Below, piece by piece: positions 1 through 10,689 of a stretch of 64,000 nucleotides of DNA. Within the stretch, counting starts at the first letter, position 1. The number at the start of each line of letters is the position of its first letter. Source of the stretch: Chlorocebus sabaeus (taxonomy: Eukaryota > Chordata > Mammalia > Primates > Cercopithecidae); NCBI RefSeq assembly GCF_047675955.1, contig NC_132912.1, forward strand, positions 77,524,382 through 77,588,381, in the 5' to 3' direction. Below the pieces are notes generated by a model, which was given only the letters and a program-made list of their open reading frames with translations, made no database searches and was not told the DNA's origin. The position numbers and the translations under genes are program-made.

Positions 1-336
1 TAGTGTTAAGACCACACAGGCTAAACTAATTCTGATTGGCTAATTTAAGGAGAGTGACTAGGGGTGAGGGGTTTGGCGGGAAAAATGGTTATGCAGGGTG
101 GAGAATGAGTCAGGGCGGAGCAGGTAGCAGGTAATCGGAATGAGTCAGGGTGGATAAGGTAATCAGAATGAGTCAGGGTGGAGCAGGTGATTGAAATGGG
201 TCAGGGTGGAGCAGGTAATCAAAAAAGTTGCTTTATGAGGAAGTTAAGTTTAAAAGTAGAAGGTAAAGAATTAGACATACTGACATATTGATTCTTTGAA
301 AAGAAATTTAGAACTCATATCTAACATTAATAAAGA
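1..336. other. Unassigned DNA containing a 28-bp tandem array
   Basis: No gene is visible. The stretch resembles the interior of an endogenous retroviral LTR in composition, with a short tandem array, but I cannot name a family and no LTR ends are visible in the window. Confidence 0.4.
103..221 (+). repeat. Short tandem array, 28-bp period, four copies
   Basis: Units start near 103, 138, 166 and 194. The last three are spaced exactly 28 bases; the first spacing is 35 because of a 7-base insertion. Each unit has the core AATGAGTCAGGGTGG. TGAGTCA, the AP-1/TRE consensus, is perfect at 106-112, 141-147 and 169-175 and degenerate (TGGGTCA) at 197-203. Whether any factor binds is unknown. Confidence 0.8.
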
Positions 337-340
337 TGAA

Positions 341-445
341 TTCTCACTATGTTGCCTAGGTTGGTCTTGAACTCCTGGGCTCAAGCAATCCTCCGGCCTT
401 GGCCTCCCAGTGTTGGGATTGCAGGTATGAGCTGCCGTGCCTGGC
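341..445 (-). mobile_element. Alu left-monomer fragment (old)
   Basis: Matches the 5' arm of Alu in reverse, from 'tctcactatgttgcc' to 'gccgtgcctggc'. No right arm or tail is present, so it is a fossil monomer or truncated AluJ. Confidence 0.8.
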
Positions 446-872
446 TGGATTGCATTTTAGTATATTTGTCACACCTTGTTCTTCAAAATCTCCTGGTTCT
501 AGATGAAATGGCACAAAAACTGGCATCAGAGAGTGAAATGGTCTGAAGAATCCAGACACAGAGCTCCTGCACTACTTCATCAGTAAGTTGATGTATGCAA
601 TATATAAGGAATTTGACTGCACAATTATGTTGTTCTATGCAATGTAGTAGCAATTTGAAACACATTTGAATTACTCTTGTATATGTCTTAGTTTTAGTTT
701 TTTTCGTACTGATGATCATTTCACTATTCAACTATGATGAGGAGAAGGCATCCTTGTGGAAATCATGAAAGAAGACAGATGGAAGCTTTAAAATACTTTA
801 AAGCAGTTGTAATATTATTACAACAGAAACTAAAAGCTCTGTTAGTTGCAATCAAGATTAGAAAAAAAAATT
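446..872. other. No gene seen
   Basis: AT-rich unassigned DNA. Short open frames lack any recognisable domain. Confidence 0.5.
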
Positions 873-1022
873 TTTTTGACAGGGTCTCACTCTATCACCC
901 AGGCTCAGGTGCAGTGGTGAAATCATAGCTCACTGCAGCCTCAAACTCCTGGGCTCAAGTGATCCTCCTGCCTAGTCTTTTGAGTAGCTAGGACTACAGA
1001 GCGGTGCTGCCATACATGGCTG
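873..1022 (-). mobile_element. Alu right-monomer fragment (FRAM/AluJ-like)
   Basis: Starts 'gacagggtctcactctatcaccc' and runs through 'agctaggactacag' to 'catggct'. One monomer length, diverged. Confidence 0.75.
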
Positions 1023-1952
1023 GGATTAGAAAAATATTCTTGATAGCCAAAAGAGAAAATAAGAATGACTATGATAATCAAGATACCCAAACAGGAAATA
1101 GAAAATGGAATAAGGAAGATGGAAGTAAATAATAAAGAAAAAACAAATTTTGTATGTCAACAGAACATACGAGAAGGTCAGTAGGCGCTTCAGTTTGGTG
1201 AATTCATTGATTTTTTTTTTTTTATGTGTGCTCATCTGAGAAGTCATTGATTTTGATAATTGCCATGATCTTTCATTGTGAGGTCCATTATGATGAGGAA
1301 TAATTTCATTCAGCACTGAATAATAGAAAAGTTTGCTTTTTCAAATTTTTGATCTATTAATATTTACAGAGGAGCAAACAGAACAGCTCGTGAAAAAACA
1401 TGTTTCTCAAACAGGTATATATTTAAAATGTTTAAAAATGATCAAACTGGTATGAGAACCTGCTTAGCCTATTCTAAGACTGAAGGTTGCATTTATCATT
1501 TTGTTAGTAAACTGTTTTCAATAGAGCAGACATTACAACAGATGGGTTTTGGAGCTAGATAAATATATTAAGAAGTTTCAAAAATCAAGTACATTCCACA
1601 GAGCAATTAGGAGGCCATGTTTACTTAGAATATATGCAAATCAAATAAAAATGCACTAGACTAATTTCTTGAAAAATAAAACATGAGAAATAATTCTGAA
1701 TTATTTGAAATGCTATAAAATGTAGCCGTAGTTATTAAATTTTTAAATAAAAGTTGCTTTAGAGGTCATGGTAAAAAAAAATAGTGTTCTTCAGACAAAG
1801 GTACTTTCATAGGGATCATTGAACTAATTTCTGGATTCTATTCTATTTTTGCACTGTGACTTGGAAAAAAAGTTAATATAAAAGAACAAATGTAACATCT
1901 CAAAACTTATGAAAGGTTAACAATATGTACAAAATGAAATAGTTACTGTTAC
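1023..1952. other. No gene seen
   Basis: AT-rich sequence with short A and T runs; no repeat family or coding pattern recognised. Confidence 0.5.
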
Positions 1953-2241
1953 TTTCTTTGAGACAAGGTCTCACTCTGTCACTCAGGCTGGAGTGCAGTG
2001 GTGCAATCTCAGCTCACTGCAACCTCCACCTCTCAGGTTCAAGCAATTCTCCTGCCTCAGCCTCCCAAGTAGCTGGAATTACAGGTGCCCTCCACCATGC
2101 CCAACTAAGTTTTGTATTTTCAGTAGAGACAGGATTTCACCATGTTGGCCAGGCTGGTGTTGAACTCCTGACCTCAAGTGATCTGCCTGCCTTGGCCTTC
2201 CAAAATGCTGGGATTATAGGTGTGAGTCACCGCACCCTGCC
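1953..2241 (-). mobile_element. Alu (S-like)
   Basis: Near full-length reverse Alu with both monomers; its T-rich tail is nearly lost. Confidence 0.9.
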
Positions 2242-2405
2242 TATTCTACATTATTAATAGAAGCACTCATGAGCCATTTTTAACTTTGGTTAATTGAAAT
2301 CTATTTATTTGCAAGTTTCTTTGACAATTGCAAGCTTCCACTGAACAGTATTCATGATCTGTTGTACTATTATGCAACTGTTAGGAAAGGTGAAGATAAG
2401 GAGCT

Positions 2406-2711
2406 GGAGTCAGCTCGGTGGCTCATGCCTGTAATACCAGCACTTTGGGAGGCTGCGGCGGGTGGATCATTTGAGGTAAGGAGTTGGAGATCAGCCTGGC
2501 CAACATGGTGAAACCTTGTCTCTACTACAAATACAAAAATTAGCCAGGCGTGGTGGTGGGCACCTATAATCCCAGCTACTCAGGAGGCTGAGGCAGGAGA
2601 ATTGCTAGAACCCAGGAGGCAGAGGTTGCAGTGAGCCAAGATTGCACCATTTCACTTCAGCCTGGGTGACAGAGCAAGACTCCGTCTCAAAAAAAAAAAA
2701 AAAAAAAAAAA
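2406..2711 (+). mobile_element. Alu (S-like)
   Basis: Full-length, starting 'cagctcggtggctcatgcc' and ending in a 21-base A tail. Confidence 0.92.
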
Positions 2712-3018
2712 TTAATTATGAGGAATTAACAGCATTTTGGTGGAGAAAAAGCTGCCCTGAGAATGACTAAAGTTGTTGGTGACTTCCACATTTCGCAACA
2801 GTTGTATTTTCCCTCTTGAGTTCTTTATACATGGAATATTTTATTTCATTTTATGTTGCAATACCATCCTGACACTCAACATATGTGGAATATCTTAAAT
2901 AAACGTGCCAACTTGGATTTTTGTGTAAGAAGTCTAAGTGTAAGGAGATTGTCTGCCATAGATGTTCTAAGCTTTGCAAGATGAATACAATGTTTTAAAG
3001 ATTCTAAAACATTTTTCA
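2712..3018. other. No gene seen
   Basis: Short unassigned spacer between two plus-strand Alus. Confidence 0.5.
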
Positions 3019-3340
3019 GGCCAGTCGCAGTGGCTCATGCCTGTAATCCCAGCACTTTGGGTGGTGGGTGCGTCACAAGGTCAGAAGTTCCAGACCAGCC
3101 CAGCCAATACAGTAAAACCCCGCCTCTACTAAAAATACAAAAATTAGCCAGGCATGGTGGTGGGTGCCTGTAATCCCAGCTACTCTGGAGGCTGAGGCAG
3201 GAGAATAGCTTGAACCCAGGAGACAGAGGTTGCAGTGAGCCGAGATCACGTCACTGCACTCCAGCCTGTGTGACAGAGTAAGACTCCGTCTCAAAAAACA
3301 AAAAACAAAAACAAAAAACAAAACAAAACAAAGAAACCAA
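3019..3340 (+). mobile_element. Alu (S-like)
   Basis: Both monomers are present, with a deletion in the left arm after 'gcactttggg'. The tail is a (CAAAA)n-type A-rich run. Confidence 0.9.
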
Positions 3341-3413
3341 AAAGCAGTTTTCGAAGACTCAGAAGAGAAAGGCTAACACAACCTGATGCAAATAGTTTAT
3401 TTAAAATGTTAAT

Positions 3414-3722
3414 GGGCTGGGTGCAGTGGCTCACACCTGTAATCCCAGTGCTTTGGAAGGCTGAGGCAGGCAGATTGCTTGAGGCCAAGGGTTTGAGACC
3501 GGCCTGAGCAACATGGTGAAACCCTGTCTCTACAAAAAATATAAAAATTAGCCATGCATGGTAACACATGCCTGTAGTCCCAGCTACTTGGGAGACTGAG
3601 ATGGGACTTGAGCCCAGGAGGCAGAGGTGGCAGTGAGCAGAGAACTTGCCACAGAACTCCAACATGAGCAACAGGGTGAGACTCGGTCTCAACAAATAAA
3701 ATAAAATAAAATAAAATAAAAT
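3414..3722 (+). mobile_element. AluJ-like
   Basis: Diverged Alu with a (AAAAT)n tail. Flanks 'aaatgttaat' and 'aaatgtttat' look like a decayed target-site duplication. Confidence 0.88.
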
Positions 3723-4402
3723 GTTTATGAAACTAGAATGTGCACTTTTAATTGCCATTTGGAAAATGTTTTGCAATATTTTAATAAGTGAGAAATTACA
3801 GACTTCTGATTTGGACTTATATAAAGGATATTTTCTTATATCATTTAAAGTTAACATAAGCTAATATTAATAATATAGAAAAAGTTCAGAATAAAAGATA
3901 AACGGGAAACAAAAGTGATAGAAAAATTTTTCTGATATTGAGAAACAAATCATAAAAAATTTGCAGATTAAACCAAAAGCAGTAGCACATTAAGAGGAAG
4001 AAAAATATTTTTTAATAGATGTAATGAATAAACTCATGGATTTTTTTGAAAATCTCACTAATAGAAAGAGGCAAATAAACACATTGGAAAAAGATTTAAA
4101 TTTCTTGCTAATTTACAGGAAAAACTGACTTTGATGAAGCTAACATAACATCTAATATGACACAGTACAAGGACATCAATGACAATTGGTTAGTGAGTGT
4201 TGTAAATTCAAAAAGCATTTAAGACAGCTACTGCAAAAGATAACTTAAAATGCTCAAATAACTTACAGATTGTAAAATAAACTTGATAGATGTTTTCCAA
4301 ACTTGACATCATTCCTAAAAATATACATGACACTACAAATGATGACTTGTGAAGCTGAAATAAACTTGTAAATTATGCATAATAATAATAATTATTATTA
4401 TT
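3723..4402. other. No gene seen; AT-rich, ends in (AAT)n
   Basis: AT-rich unassigned DNA. An (AAT)n/(ATT)n tract at about 4377-4405 abuts the next Alu tail. Confidence 0.5.
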
Positions 4403-4688
4403 ATTTTGAGATGCAGCCTCCTCTGTCGCCTAGGCTGGAGTACAGTGGCATGATCTTGGCTCACTGCAACCTTCACCTCCTGGGTTCAAGTGATTCTCCT
4501 GCCTCAGCCTCCCGAGTAGCTGGGACTACAGGCGTCCGCCACCACGCCCAGCTACTTTTTTGTATTTTTAGTAGAGATGGGATTTCACCGTGTTGGTCAG
4601 GATGGTCTCGATCTCCTGACCTCGTGATCCACTCTCCTCGGCCTCCCAAAGTGCTGAGATTACAGGTGTGAGCCACTGTGCCTGGCCT
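4403..4688 (-). mobile_element. Alu (S-like)
   Basis: Full-length reverse Alu ending 'ccactgtgcctggcc', with AAT-rich flanks that may be an expanded duplication. Confidence 0.9.
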
Positions 4689-4914
4689 CATAATTATTTT
4701 CAAAACCAAACAATCAACAATGCTAGAGGAAAGGTTAAATTATCATTCTATTCATACCATAAACACTTAAATTGCAAAGATATAGCCATATGAAGCCAAA
4801 ACATGTAAAAAAAACTTATTGTGAGGTGGTGTTTTTTCTCATTCTAAGTAAGTGTTTACTGTGAACCTAATTTTATTTTAATAACTTTGCATCTTTTAAA
4901 TTGAAGCAGACTCT

Positions 4915-5045
4915 GGCCAAGCTTGGTGGCTCATGCCTGTAATCCCAGCACTATGGGAGGTCAATGCAGGAGGATCACTTGAGGCCAGGAGTTCAAGACT
5001 AGCCTGGGCAACATAGTAAGACCCTGTCTCAAAAAAAAAGAAAAA
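4915..5045 (+). mobile_element. Alu left monomer with A tail (FLAM-like)
   Basis: One left-arm unit runs straight into an A-rich tail, the structure of a free left Alu monomer. Confidence 0.8.
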
Positions 5046-5340
5046 TTCCTCTGGTGGATGCTGAGGTTTAGGAAAAAAAGAAAAAGAAAAAATAAAAATA
5101 AAAATAAAAGAAAATAAAGCAGATTCCTCCCAAATGATAAAATCATGAGACCCCACACAATGTGGATCTGTCCCCATTGGTTTCCATGATGGCCACTACC
5201 CTGGTTTTCCAACTGACTCCTTACCTCTTCCCCTTTTCAATTTCTACTAGGCGTTGTGCCCCTGGGCTCTTTGCTGGGGACCCTCTTCTGCCCCAGACAC
5301 ACTTTCTCCCTAGTCACTCTCTGTGGCTTTAATTAATTAA

Positions 5341-5471
5341 TTTATTTTTTAAGAGAGATGGGGGTCTTGCTATGTTGCCCAGGCTGGTCTTGAACTTCTG
5401 AGATCAAGCAATCCTCCTGCCTCGGCCTCCCACAGTGTTGGGATTACAGGCATGAGCCACTGCACCCAGCC
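5341..5471 (-). mobile_element. Alu left monomer (FLAM-like)
   Basis: Reverse left arm only, from 'agagatgggggtcttgc' to 'actgcacccagcc'. Confidence 0.8.
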
Positions 5472-5511
5472 AAATGCTGGTTCCTCAGCCTGTGGCTTGA
5501 AATACCAGCTA

Positions 5512-6106
5512 CAGTTGACTCTTGAACAACAGGAGGTTGGGAGTAGGGGGTGGGGACTTGGGGTGCCAACTTCACTGAGTTGAAGATCTGCAAATAACTT
5601 TTTTTCTTTATGGATGGGGTCTTGCTCTGTCTCTCAGGATGGAGTGCAGTGGTGAAATCATAGCTCACTGCAGCCTCTGACTCCTGGGCTCAAGGAATCC
5701 TCCCACCTCAGCCTTCATAGCAGCTGGGATTACAGGCCCAACCCACTGCACCCAACCACATATAACTTTTGACTCTTCCAAAACTTAACTACTAATAGCC
5801 CATTGTTAAACAAAGCCTTACCAATAACATAACGTTGATAAACACATATTTTGTATGCTACATGTGTTATATAACTGTATTCTTAAACAATAGAATAAGC
5901 TAGAGAAAACAAAATGTTATTAAGACAATCATAAGGCAGAGAAAATATATTTACCATTTATTAAGCGGATCATCATAAAGATCTTCAGCCTCATCGTCTA
6001 GGAAGAGGAGGGGTTGGTGTTGCTGTCTCAGGGTGGCAGAGTTGGAATAAAATCCATCATAAGTGGACCCATGCAGTTCAAACCTGTGTTGTTCAAGGGT
6101 CGACTG
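5512..6106. mobile_element. Tigger-type DNA transposon fossil with intact terminal inverted repeats
   Basis: The left end reads CAGTTGACTCTTGAACAACA (5512-5531). The right end, 6087-6106, is its reverse complement with two mismatches. Both sides abut TA, the target duplication of Tc1/mariner-class elements. The interior includes 'cataaagatcttcagcctcatcg', which I associate with Tigger2/MER8-like elements from memory. It is non-autonomous and split by an Alu monomer at 5599-5758. Confidence 0.8.
5599..5758 (-). mobile_element. Alu right-monomer fragment nested in the Tigger element
   Basis: Reverse Alu arm 'gatggggtcttgctctgtctctcagg' to 'cactgcacccaacca', lying inside the transposon and therefore younger than it. 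Confidence 0.8.
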
Positions 6107-6169
6107 TATATGCAGGCTGGCTTTAAATAGCAGGCTTTTAACTCAGACTTTCTTTACCTTTGAACTCCA

Positions 6170-6937
6170 GGCAGCCTATTTGCCTATTTGAGTACTGCAT
6201 CTCTGATAGACCTCTCAAATGGAATGTGTCCAAAATAGAACTCTTGACACCCACTAAAGCAAATAAATGAACAACTATTCCTTCCTTAGATTTACCAATG
6301 TAGGAAATGGTGCCAAAACCACTCAGTTGCTCATGTCAAAACCACCAGTGGTCATCCTTGACTAATTGCTCTTCTACTCCCTTTAATTCTAATTCATTAC
6401 CAAGTCCCACTGGCTCTTCCTCCACACCTGTTCTTTTAGCCACCCATTTCTCTCCATCCTTGCTGCTGATAACCCTAGGCCAATCCACCTTCATTTTTCC
6501 TGAACACTTGCAAACCGCCTCCCAGCTGGTCTCCCTGCCTCTCTTCTCACAGTGCAGTCCATTCTCCACAGTCACAGCAATGAACCAAAGTTAAATAATG
6601 ACCTTTCCTTGCTTAACAACCCCCCTCAACAACCCTCCTTTCTTATCACACTAATAAAGTTCAAATCTTTACTTTGGCCTGTGAGGCCCTCTGTGGTTTG
6701 ACCTCGGCTGACCTATCCAAAGCAATCCTCCATCACACTGCTTACTAAATGCATTCTAGTCCCAGCAGTCTTCCTGCTCCTAGAACCCTCCAGGCTTGTG
6801 GTGTCGCTATAGTGACTCTGAACCAGGTGTTTCTTTTACCTGGAATGCTCTTTCCTGGTGGCTCATTCCTTTCGGTCATTCAGTTCTTGGCTCAAAGGGT
6901 AGCTCCTTAGCGAGCCCTTCCCTAATCACTTATTAGA
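6170..6937 (+). mobile_element. LINE2 (L2) 3' region
   Basis: Recognisable L2 phrases occur in order: 'ccagtggtcatccttgac', 'ctggtctccctgcctctc', 'gtgaggccctctgtggtt', 'acctggaatgctctttcc' and 'gcccttccctaatcac'. It is an ancient mammalian LINE and too decayed to code. Confidence 0.85.
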
Positions 6938-6938
6938 G

Positions 6939-7435
6939 TAGTTCTCTATGGGGGTGGCACCACTCCCTAGCAGGCATTTAGGAAATGTTTGAGGACTTTT
7001 TTTTTTTTTTTTTTTGAGACGGAGTTTCACATTTGTTGCTCAGGCTAGGGTGCAATGGCACGATCTTGGCTCACTGCAACCTCCGACTCCTGGGTTGAAG
7101 TGATTCTCCTGCCTCAGCCTCCCAAGTAGCTGGGATTACAGGTGCCCGTCACCACACCTGGCTATTTTTTGTATTTTTTGTAGAGACAGGTTCACCACAT
7201 TGGCCAGGCTGGTCTTGAACTTCTGACCTCAGGTGATCCTCCCGCCTCAGCCTCCCAAAGTGCTGGGATTACAGGCATGAGCCACTGTGCCCAGCCATGT
7301 TTAGGGACATTTTTGTTGGTCACAATAATTGGGGGTGCTACTGGCATTTAGTGACAAAATGGAAGGGGAGGTCAGGAATGCTAGATGTCACACAGTATAC
7401 AATAGAATCCTCCCAATGAAGGACTGCCCTACATA
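6939..7435 (+). mobile_element. MER5A-like hAT transposon, split by an Alu
   Basis: The left part (6939-6996) and right part (7297-7435) join across the Alu. The right part contains 'attgggggtgctactggcatt', characteristic of MER5A. Near-duplicate flanks 'atgtttgaggac' and 'atgtttagggac' mark the Alu insertion. Confidence 0.8.
6997..7296 (-). mobile_element. Alu (S-like) nested in MER5A
   Basis: Full-length reverse Alu with an 18-base T tract. Confidence 0.92.
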
Positions 7436-7490
7436 CTTTTTTTTGGTAAGAGTGCAGCTACCCTACACTCTCTCTTTTTTTCTCTCTCTC

Positions 7491-7656
7491 TTTTTAAAAG
7501 AGACAGGGTCTCACCGTGTTGCCCAGGCTGGAGTGCAGTGGATAGTCACAGTCAGGATCGTAGTGAACTGTAGCCTCAAACTTCTGGGCTCAAGTGATCC
7601 TCGCCCCTCAGCCTCTGGACTAGCTGTGACTACAGGTGCATACCACCATACCCGAC
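7491..7656 (-). mobile_element. Alu fragment (right arm)
   Basis: Reverse right-arm sequence from 'gagacagggtctcaccg', with a small insertion 'tagtcacagtcagg'; stops before the left arm. A (CT)n-rich tract precedes it. Confidence 0.78.
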
Positions 7657-8213
7657 AGCACTATATGACTTTGACTGTTCTTCTGGACAGCCATGTAGGG
7701 AAAAACCTGTACCAAGAACCCACTCCATAGAGCCATAGAAATCTAATGGCTAAGTATTTTTTGCTTAGTTTTAACAGCCACTGAAATTTTTGGAAAAGCA
7801 ATTATCATGTAAATTGATGAAAGACAACCCTTTGTTTTGTTTGAAGCATTACCTAGAATTGTTCCTTATTTAGGTAAATCATGTCATCAAGGGCAATGCC
7901 GCTGGTAATATTTGAGTCCTTCGTAACACTCCTATAATCAGTGGACGTTTGAGGCTATTACATTCACAGTGACTCACTGTTTGGAAGCAAACATCTGACA
8001 ATCTCATTATGTCTTCAAGTATAGTCATGCCCAATCATTTACATACTGAAATGCATCCTTTATTATAAATATATCCTCTTATTTCTCTTTATTATAGATA
8101 TAAATATATATACAGTATTCCTAATATATGCATACATATATATTTAAATCATGTGCATATGTAGACTGTGTCATCTATGAATTTCATTTTAGAATCATAA
8201 ACTCTGTTATAAG
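7657..8213. other. Unassigned DNA holding inverted-duplication arm A
   Basis: No gene seen. Holds the 116-bp donor-like segment at 7798-7913 and AT-rich runs near 8080-8160. Confidence 0.5.
7798..7913 (+). repeat. 116-bp inverted duplication, arm A
   Basis: Reverse complement aligns without gaps to 8497-8612, with about 17 mismatches in 116 bases. Flanking bases on both sides do not match those of arm B. This arm sits in unassigned DNA, so it is the likely source. Confidence 0.85.
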
Positions 8214-8410
8214 ATATGTTATTAATAAAGGCTACTGGGTCTGATAGAGTTGAAATATACTGAGTAGAGAGTAGAATGGTGGTTACCAGGGATGGGGTGG
8301 GGGTGTATGGGAGTGGCTGGGGAGATGTTGGTGGATACAAAATTTCAGTTAGGTAGAGGAGTAAGTTCAAGAGCTCTATTACACAACATGGTGACTAGAA
8401 TATATTTATT

Positions 8411-8836
8411 TATTTTTTATTTTTTATTTTTTTGGAGACAAAGCCTCGCTCTGTACGGCCTAGGCTGGAGTGCAGTGGCACAATTATGGCTCACTGAAAT
8501 ACTACCAGTGGCATTGCCCTTAACAACATGTTTTACTTAAATAAAGAACAATTCTACATAATGCTTCAAACAAAACAAAAGATTATATTTCATCAATGTG
8601 CATGATAACTGCATCTCCTCAACTGCCTGGGCTCAAGTGATCCTTCCACCTCCGCCTCCTGAGTAGTTAGAACTGCAAGCGCTCACCACCATGCCTGGCT
8701 AATTTTTAATTTTTTTGTTGAGAAGGAAGTCTTCCTATGTTCCCCAGGTTGGTCTTGAACTCCTGGGGCTCAAGTGTCCTCCTGCCTTGGTCTCTGAGAG
8801 TGCTGGGATCATAGGCATGAGCCACCATGCCTGGCC
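8411..8836 (-). mobile_element. Alu interrupted by 116 bp of foreign sequence
   Basis: Reverse Alu from 'ttttggagacaaagcctcgc' to 'catgcctggcc'. After 'ggctcactg' (8488-8496) it switches to non-Alu sequence and resumes about 8613 with 'atctcctcaactgcctggg'. The Alu lies inside the L1M fragment. Confidence 0.85.
8497..8612 (-). repeat. 116-bp inverted duplication, arm B, inside an Alu
   Basis: Ungapped inverted match to 7798-7913 at about 85% identity. The arms are 583 bp apart and could form a large hairpin. The junction with the Alu shows only short homology ('actg'). Confidence 0.85.
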
Positions 8837-9281
8837 CAAAGTGTTGTATTTTAAAAAATTGCTAGGAGAGTAGATTTTAAGTGTTCTCACCACAAAACAA
8901 TAATAAATATGTGAGGTAAAGTGTACGTTAATTTAGCTCGACTTAGCCACTCCCCAGTGTATACATATTTCAAAACAGCTTGTTGTAAGATAAATATATA
9001 CAATATTTATCAATAACTAATTAATTACAAAATAAAATATGTGTTATGAATAGAGGCTGCTGGGTCTTGCAGTATTGAAAAATATTGTCTCTCCCTATCA
9101 GCTCACCTTCTTTTATTAAACTTTATTTTAGATTTTTCCAATCTTTGTTTGAAACCTTATTTTGTTATCATAGCAATTATCACTAGCTAATAGCTTCTTA
9201 TAAATTAATTAATTTGTTGGTTTGATTGTTTTCTGCTTCCCCACACCATAATGTAAGCTCTGTGATATTAGTGACCTTATC

Positions 9282-9575
9282 TTTTTTTTTTTTTGAGATG
9301 GAGTCTCATTCTGTCAACCAGGCTGGAGTGCACTGGCTCAATCTCAGCTCACTGCAACCTCCACCTCCCCAGTTCAAGCGATTCTCCTGCCTCAGCCTCC
9401 CGAGTAGCTGGGACTACAGGCGCATGCCACCACACCAGGATAATTTTTGTAATTTTAGTAGAGATAGTATTTTACTGTATTGGTCAGACTGGTCTCGAAC
9501 TTCTGACCTCAGGTGATCCACCCACCTCGGCCTCCCAAAGTGTTGGGATTATAGGCGTGAGCCCCCGTGCCAGGC
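9282..9575 (-). mobile_element. Alu (S-like)
   Basis: Full-length reverse Alu nested in the L2/MIR fragment. Confidence 0.92.
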
Positions 9576-9593
9576 AAATCTGTCTTATTTAGT

Positions 9594-9768
9594 GTTTTTT
9601 TTTTTTAATTCTATTTTTATTTTAAGTTCCAGAGTAAATGTACAGGATGTGCAGGTTTGTTACATAGGTAAATGTGTGCTGTGGTGGTTTGCTGCACCTA
9701 TCAACCCATCACCTAGCTATTAAGCCCAGCATGCCTTAGCTATTTTTCCTAATGCTCTTCGTCTCCCC
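9594..9768 (-). mobile_element. Short 5'-truncated primate L1 3' end
   Basis: Contains 'tgcaggtttgttacatagg' and 'cctaatgctcttcgtctcccc', the antisense L1P 3' UTR. Flanks 'cttatttagtgtttt' and 'cttatttgctgtttt' form a 15-bp duplication with two mismatches. Confidence 0.85.
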
Positions 9769-9880
9769 TTATTTGCTGTTTTATCCTCAGTGCCTAGAAC
9801 AGTGTCAAGCACAGAAGGTGGCCTCAATCAATGCTGATCAAACGAATGAGTGCATACGTAAATTAATGAATGAATGGAGA

Positions 9881-10689
9881 CAATGGTGATCGTGTCTGTC
9901 TTCCTGTTCAGCCCCTTGGATTGAATTTGGCTCCCTCTAGTTGGAGAGGTAAAGATAAGAAACTGACAGGAAGGTGTGGTAGAATTCTGTGTATGAGGTA
10001 AAAACTTTTTTTTGGAGATTTGAAGAGATTCTGGATGTAGACAGATCTGTTTTTGGGGCTCAGGTGAGAAGATGTGGCACAAAATTGGGGAGGGGGTGTT
10101 TCCTTCCCTCTGTACTGCTCCCAGGGTTCCCTTGGCACTCTGAGGATTGGTAGCTTTGGTGGCTTCCAAAAAACCTTGGCAGAGCTTCTGTGGTTAGGAG
10201 AAGGCCATGATGTGGGAAAGCTGGAGCCTAGAACTACTATTTTGGCTGTAGGCACATGCAATGCTCCCCTTAGGGGCCTTCCGGAAACTTGTGTCAGGGC
10301 AGATGAGTTAGGTTTGACCAGCAGGTAGGAATTCAAGGGTACATCATGAGTCATAGCCATTTGGGCACCAAAATTAACTCTGACTTCTTTTTGACTGCAT
10401 AGGTTGATGGGGCAAGCAAGGTACAGATTACATATACATAATGTCATTTTAAGTCATCCAGATCTTTAACATAATCTGTAGGTATCGTTGTATAAGAAAG
10501 AGTATTAAGCTACATGATAATTGTGTTGTCTCTCTCACCTGTTCTTAATTTGGAACTATCATAGTTGTGAATGTCAAAACCTCTCAGCTGGGAGATCCTG
10601 TGGAAGCTGAAATCCAGCCCTTGCTTCACTCACTAAACCTCATGGGCTTCTTCTGCCTGGATAAATACTTTTTCTATTTTTCTATTTTC
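9881..10689. other. Unassigned DNA; minus-strand open frame of 179 codons, not called as a gene
   Basis: Repeat-poor by eye. A frame at 9908-10447 (minus) stays open but has no recognised domain, and an opposing frame is also open, so coding is unproven. It holds copy A of a 55-bp duplication at 10116-10170. Confidence 0.4.
10116..10170 (+). repeat. 55-bp direct duplication, copy A
   Basis: Identical to 11074-11128 except one base (t to c). Surrounding sequence is not shared. Confidence 0.9.

Larger units (their letters stand above)
8214..9084 (+). mobile_element. L1M 3'-UTR insertion flanked by long direct repeats
   Basis: Body about 8260-9036. It carries the L1M 3'-UTR phrases 'ggtggttaccaggg', 'tacaaaatttcagttagg' and, after an Alu, 'ttttaagtgttctcacc'. 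Imperfect direct repeats of about 46 bases flank it at 8214-8259 and 9037-9084, sharing 'gggtct' and 'gaa(a)ata' cores. If these are the target-site duplication it is unusually long. Confidence 0.65.
9225..9880 (+). mobile_element. L2/MIR 3' end in three pieces
   Basis: 'cataatgtaagctctgtg' (before 9282), 'ctgtcttattt' (9580s) and 'cctcagtgcctagaacagtgtcaagcacag' region (9785-9880) fit the shared 3' end of L2/MIR. An Alu and then an L1 tail have been inserted into it. Confidence 0.65.

Noticed and set aside
103..221. Possible CRISPR-like array
   Set aside because: Units are directly adjacent 28-bp tandem repeats with no variable spacers, and the genome is primate.
3291..3857. 188-codon minus-strand open frame
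   Set aside because: Largely a reverse reading of a plus-strand AluJ and its (AAAAT)n tail, plus AT-rich flank.
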